Shown here piece after piece: positions 58,463 through 64,000 of a stretch of DNA of 64,000 nucleotides. The first letter of the stretch is position 1. Every line of letters starts with the position of its first letter. The translations under genes and the position numbers were made by a program. The notes below the pieces were generated by a model. It saw only the letters and a program-made list of their open reading frames with translations, did no database searches and had not been told where the DNA came from. The DNA lies in assembly GCA_963813975.1 (NCBI GenBank), contig CAWFAP010000007.1, positions 558,001-622,000 of the forward strand, in the 5' to 3' direction. The DNA is from RYN-230 sp963813975. GTDB lineage: Bacteria > Actinomycetota > Actinomycetes > Streptosporangiales > Streptosporangiaceae.

Positions 58463-58993
58463 TTGAGCCCCGAGGAGTTCTCTGATTTCTACGCGGTGTC
58501 GTTCCGGCGGCTGGTCGGCCACCTCTACGCGATGACCGGGGACCGGGCCGAGGCCCAGGACGCGGTGCAGGAAGCCTTCGTCCGGGCCTGGTCGCATCGA
58601 GCGCAGCTCGACCGGGGCGGCGCGCCGGAGGCGTGGGTCCGGGCGACCGCCTGGCGGATCGCCGTGTCCCGCTGGCACCGGGCCCGGCGGGGCCGGCTCC
58701 TGCTCCGCTCGCACCCGTTGCCGCAGGTGGCCCCGGGGCCGACACCGGACCGGGTGGCGTTCATCGACGCGCTGCGCAAGGTGCCCGCCGAGCAGCGCCG
58801 CGCGCTCGTCCTGTACTACGTGTGTGACCTGAGCGTGGCCCAGATCGCCGCCGAGACCGGGGTGCCGGATGGCACCGTGAAGGCCCGGCTGGCCCGGGGC
58901 CGGACCGCGCTCGCGCCGCACCTGCGCGAGTCGGTCGGGCCGCGCACGGCCGGGGGGGCCGTCCACGGCGGACCGGGGGCGGGCGATGTCTGA
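58463..58993 (+). CDS. SigE-type ECF RNA polymerase sigma factor
   Basis: 176 residues from a TTG, chosen because AAGGAGG lies just upstream. Region 2: EEFSDFYAVSFRRLVGHLYAMTGDRAEAQDAVQEAFVRAW. Region 4: VPAEQRRALVLYYVCDLSVAQIAAETGVPDGTVKARLARGRTALAPHL. It overlaps the downstream membrane protein gene by 8 bases, the same overlap as in the sigma/partner pair at 34893-36531. Confidence 0.93.
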   Translation: MSPEEFSDFYAVSFRRLVGHLYAMTGDRAEAQDAVQEAFVRAWSHRAQLDRGGAPEAWVRATAWRIAVSRWHRARRGRLLLRSHPLPQVAPGPTPDRVAFIDALRKVPAEQRRALVLYYVCDLSVAQIAAETGVPDGTVKARLARGRTALAPHLRESVGPRTAGGAVHGGPGAGDV

Positions 58994-59363
58994 GCTCGGC
59001 GACGAACTGCACCGGCTCGCCGATGAGGGCGCGGAGCAGGCGCGGCCGCTCCCGGCGGCCGAGGTTCTGCGGCGCGGCGACCGGCGGCGGCACCGGCGGG
59101 TGGTGCGCGGCGCCGTGGCCACGGTGGCCGCGGCCGGGGCCCTCACCGCGGGCCTCGTCCTGGGGGTCGCCGGAGGCGGCCGCCCGGCTCCGGCGCAGCC
59201 GGCCACCCGGCCGGTCCCCGCGAGCCGGTCCGCGACACCGCAGGCGACCGAGCCCGGCCCGAGCACGCCGATGCCGGTGCCCTCCGGCGCCGCGCCGTCA
59301 GCCGTCCCGACCCCCACGCCGTCCGGGCGGCCGCCCGCGCCAGGACCCTCGCGGTCCCCGTAG
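58986..59363 (+). CDS. Small membrane protein partner of the ECF sigma factor
   Basis: 125 residues. A cytoplasmic N-terminus (ELGDELHRLADEGAEQARPLPAAEVLRRGDRRR) precedes one membrane helix (about 41-65) and a Pro/Thr/Ser-rich outer tail. The coupling to the sigma gene suggests an anti-sigma role, but there is no zinc-binding motif and the cytoplasmic part is short. Confidence 0.78.
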   Translation: MSELGDELHRLADEGAEQARPLPAAEVLRRGDRRRHRRVVRGAVATVAAAGALTAGLVLGVAGGGRPAPAQPATRPVPASRSATPQATEPGPSTPMPVPSGAAPSAVPTPTPSGRPPAPGPSRSP

Positions 59364-59607
59364 CCTGGCCGCGGGTGGCGCCCCGGAAATATCTAGGCGA
59401 CGGCGTACGCTTTAGCTGGAGCAGGAAAACATGCGAAGGCGGTCGCACTGCACGGGCCAATGGTTGGGCCCGCCGGTCATCGCCGTGTATGCGGCAGCTC
59501 CGAATGTGGCCCAGCCTGGTGATCGTTCGGAAAATGTCTTCCTTCATTTCCTGGCTGCCCCGGACCTCGGCGGTCATATTTTTTGATTTGTACGAGCCGA
59601 GGCTGAT

Positions 59608-61650
<2,043 letters not shown>

Positions 61651-61949
61651 TCGGTGCATCCTCGGGCAGCAGTCATCCCGCACCCGGTAGCCGGTATCGC
61701 CTGGTCACGAGCCCAGGAGGTCCCGGCGGAAGCGGGAACGCAGGTACGTGACGCGGCCGCACCACGGGGAACTGACGATTGCCGGGTGGCTTGGGCCGCC
61801 AGTCCGCTGGCAGCGAGGGTGACCAGGGGCTTGTCGGCGGTGCACGCGAACGGTCCGATGTTCTTGTTCCGTACGCCGGCCCGCCTGGGCGGCCGTTACT
61901 TCTAACCTGGCGAGAACGTCAATCATTGGCGTCTCAGCTTAGAGCGGTG

Positions 61950-62057
61950 TCAGTAGGGTTGAGCCCCAGAGGTGACGTTGGCAGCGTAAATAATGAGCAA
62001 CACGAGCACAATAACCGCTACGATAATCACCAGGATGATCACAAATTTTCGGTTCAT
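61950..62057 (-). CDS. 35-residue single-helix membrane peptide
   Basis: MNRKFVIILVIIVAVIVLVL begins the peptide, a basic start followed by an uninterrupted hydrophobic helix, ending with NVTSGAQPY. A GGAAAGG box lies upstream of the ATG at 62057. Upstream DNA (62110-62150) is AT-rich and promoter-like. It is convergent with ftsH. Small membrane peptides often regulate FtsH or transporters, but no link can be shown here. Confidence 0.65.
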   Translation of the reverse strand: MNRKFVIILVIIVAVIVLVLLIIYAANVTSGAQPY

Positions 62058-62431
62058 CGGGGAACCTTTCCCAGCGCCGTGCCCGATCCGGACCCAGCCC
62101 GTCGAAGCACAGCCTACTCCTGGATACTTTCTTTTCAAGATAAATGCACGCCGGAACGGCTCCCGGTATACGCGGGATTCACCGGGGCTATCTGCGCAGG
62201 TGAGCGAGGGCGCTGGACACTGGTGCGGCGCCTTCCAGGCCGCTGATCGCCCGGTTCGGGCAATGCTGGCCCGGTGGGCAGCACCCCCGGCAGGCCAGCC
62301 GGCGCCCATGAGCAATTTGGATATGAACTACTGCGCCGCTCCCGCGGAACCAGACGTTGCCCGGACGGCTTGAGCGGTAGCTATTCACCAAGCGTCAGCG
62401 GCGTGATGTGACGTGTGCCGGGCGTTGCCTG
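62058..62431. other. Promoter of the small peptide and scar border
   Basis: No convincing gene. It holds the leftward promoter region of the 35-residue peptide and the outer flank of the transposase remnant. Confidence 0.5.
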
Positions 62432-62900
62432 TTATCCGGCGGGTTCAGGTCCGGATGATTTCCAGGTGTGGCCGTTGAACAGGTCGCGGAGGGCGTCGAG
62501 TTTGGTGGTGTCCCATGAACCGGGATGTAATGGCCGCAGGTCAGGTTCGCGGCCTGCGCGCAGGCCTCCAGCCCGTAGCTGGCCCGCGCCCGGACATGCG
62601 CCGGGAGCTCGCCCTCGGTCACCGTCCGGCAGCACGGGCACTCCTTCGCCTGCGCCACGTACTGGGTGACCTTCGGCTCCGGGGGCAGCCCGATATCGAT
62701 GACCTGATGCCGCCGCGATGCCGTCACCGGCTCCCCGGCCAGGCCCGCGCCGCAGCGGCGGCACGCCGCCGGCGGGCAGTCATAGCTCTCATCCGGGTCA
62801 TCGACCAGGCACATCGTCACCCCGGGATCACCCCGGCTGCTTACCCGGCCGCCGCTTCCCCGCTCCCGCAGCGACCGATCCGTGGAGGTCGAGCGGCTGA
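62432..62900 (-). mobile_element. IS66-family transposase remnant, rearranged
   Basis: Leftward frames give KRRPGKQPG, then after a one-base shift GDPGVTMCLVDDPDESYDC, CRRCGAGLAGEPV and CPCCRTVTEGELPAHVRARASYG with CGHYIPV, the N-terminal zinc-finger region of IS66 transposases. The catalytic DDE part is missing. Right after CGHYIPV the sequence changes to TTKLDALRDLFNGHTWKS, which resembles the end of an unrelated protein. On the plus strand at 62885 a coiled-coil-like EVERLTALNERLSARVQQ is readable, possibly the inverted N-terminus of the element. No terminal inverted repeats were identified. Confidence 0.7.
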
Positions 62901-63080
62901 CCGCGCTGAACGAGCGGCTTTCGGCGCGGGTGCAGCAGCGCGGCCATCGCGGCGCCCGTGCCGGGCGGGCACGCCTGGCGCAGCCTAACCTGCACGGAGG
63001 ACGCCTCCACCAGCTAAAAGGCCGCTGTGGCAGGCTCTCTGCTACTGAATGTGCAGATGTTCGCCGGAAAGGCGCGTTGC

Positions 63081-64000
63081 ATGAGTGAAGACGCACCGGA
63101 GCTAGCCGCGGAGCTGGTGGTGGACGGCGCCGTGCCGTCGCAGCCCGCGGTCTCGCCAGACGGGTGCTGGATTGCGTATGTCGTCGCTCCGGTCGGCCGC
63201 GGGGGAGAGCGTTGTATGTGCGCGATCTGGCTGGCCGCTGCTGACGGCAGCTCACCGCCGTGGAAGCTGACCGCGGGTATGGCGGCAGATTCTGATCCGC
63301 GCTGGGCGCCGGATTCGGCGTCGGTGTTTTTCTTGTCAGATCGCACCGGCTCCCGTCAGCTGCACCGGGTCCGGGTCGGTGGCGGGGAGGCCGAGGTCCT
63401 GACGGACTGGCGCGGCGAGATCTACGATGCCTGGCCGCTTGCGGATGCCCGGCTGGTCGCCGTGGTGGCCACGGACGAGCCGACCGAGGAGGACAAGCGC
63501 AGGCGCGCCGAGCGCGACGACGCGTTCGTCTGGGGACAGCAGCCGCGCTGCGGCAGGCTGCGGGTGCTTGACCTAGCCACAGGCGAGCTGCGTACGGTAG
63601 ACGGCCTCGGCCACCGCCACGTCGTGGAACTGGCGGCGCGGCCGGACGGGGGCGCGCTGGCGGCGATCAGCTGGGCGGGCCCGGAGAAGGATCCGGGCGT
63701 GACCACCAGCGAGTTGCATGTGGTCGATCTGGAGACAGGGACGGCCCGTGATCTGGGCCGGATCGGGACCGAGGCGCGGTCGCCGGTCTGGTGGCAGGCC
63801 GACGGCTGCTGGCACCTGGCCTACCTGGCAATGCCAGAACCGTACGGCGGCGACGCCGTCTACGATGTCGCCGTCTCCGCGGCTGCCGCTGTGCATCGTG
63901 ACCTGACCGCGGGCATGGCTGTCTGCCCGACGGAGCTGGCGCAGGTCGCGGACGGCCCGCCGCTGGCCTTGTTCGCGGACGGGCTCGACACCGCGATCTA
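63081..64000 (+). CDS. S9-type peptidase / TolB-like propeller protein, 3' end beyond the window
   Basis: 306 codons are visible, open to the window end. Beta-propeller repeats of the WD40-like PD40 type: VSPDGCWIAYVVAPVGRG, DSDPRWAPDSASVFFLSDRTGSRQLHRVRVGGGEAE, RDLGRIGTEARSPVWW. These occur as the N-terminal gating domain of prolyl-oligopeptidase-family (S9) enzymes; the catalytic alpha/beta-hydrolase domain would follow outside the window. No signal peptide is seen. A GGAAAGG box precedes the ATG. It could instead be a stand-alone propeller protein. Confidence 0.85.
   Translation, partial: MSEDAPELAAELVVDGAVPSQPAVSPDGCWIAYVVAPVGRGGERCMCAIWLAAADGSSPPWKLTAGMAADSDPRWAPDSASVFFLSDRTGSRQLHRVRVGGGEAEVLTDWRGEIYDAWPLADARLVAVVATDEPTEEDKRRRAERDDAFVWGQQPRCGRLRVLDLATGELRTVDGLGHRHVVELAARPDGGALAAISWAGPEKDPGVTTSELHVVDLETGTARDLGRIGTEARSPVWWQADGCWHLAYLAMPEPYGGDAVYDVAVSAAAAVHRDLTAGMAVCPTELAQVADGPPLALFADGLDTAI

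Overview
The window is a 64 kb piece of a very GC-rich actinobacterial chromosome. Family content points to a mycelial actinomycete of the Streptosporangiales/Streptomycetales type: a DUF574 SAM-dependent methyltransferase, SigJ- and SigE-type ECF sigma factors, GAF-ANTAR proteins, a mycothiol-dependent-isomerase-like protein, short GntR regulators and the actinobacterial cytochrome oxidase layout. I cannot name a genus from sequence alone. No rRNA, tRNA or CRISPR array was recognised. Layout: 1-3.6 kb holds a truncated aminotransferase, a divergent LysR regulator, a secreted protein and a short GntR regulator. 3.6-5.6 kb holds a fused DUF574 methyltransferase and a GNAT enzyme. 5.6-8.2 kb is a small accessory island: a degraded AbrB/PIN pair, a DUF2087 protein and an intact VapBC pair, bracketed by a 293 bp direct repeat of the 3' end of arcA. 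8.0-12.7 kb holds arcA, dapE and an HtrA-type protease. 13.0-17.5 kb is one leftward operon: response regulator, histidine kinase, TlpA-like thioredoxin, anchored protein and polysaccharide deacetylase. 17.9-24.8 kb is a complete cytochrome c oxidase operon (cupredoxin-like protein, subunits II, I and III, CtaG, small membrane protein, heme o synthase). 24.8-29.4 kb holds an orphan kinase, TetR, an MDMPI-like protein and a secreted GH54 arabinofuranosidase. 30-39.7 kb holds two ECF sigma factors with partners, a class III aminotransferase, a DMT transporter, an ArsR/SRPBCC/reductase operon and an orphan response regulator. 40-43.2 kb is a LolA-like protein with an ABC exporter. 43.2-49.6 kb holds two GAF-ANTAR regulators, an acyl-CoA synthetase, and an NmrA-like protein divergent from a second SigJ-type factor. 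49.8-57.6 kb holds a DinG-like helicase, then the two-gene TIR-TM-propeller / SLOG-SLATT locus, then a small antisense gene and a second short GntR regulator. 57.7-64 kb holds a Pro-rich exported protein, an ECF sigma/anti-sigma-like pair, FtsH, a 35-residue membrane peptide, an IS66-derived scar and the start of an S9-type peptidase. The most interesting locus is 52340-57534. A membrane-anchored TIR protein with a WD40-like propeller overlaps, by a GTGA junction, a protein with a SLOG-like nucleotide-binding fold followed by SLATT-type transmembrane helices. By analogy with Thoeris, where a TIR enzyme makes a nucleotide signal read by a partner, this could be a TIR-to-SLOG-to-membrane-pore immune module. 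Several genes look broken by single-base indels (oxidase subunit I N-terminus, double SRPBCC gene, AbrB antitoxin, PIN toxin, IS66 remnant). Whether these are assembly errors or true decay needs read-level checks.
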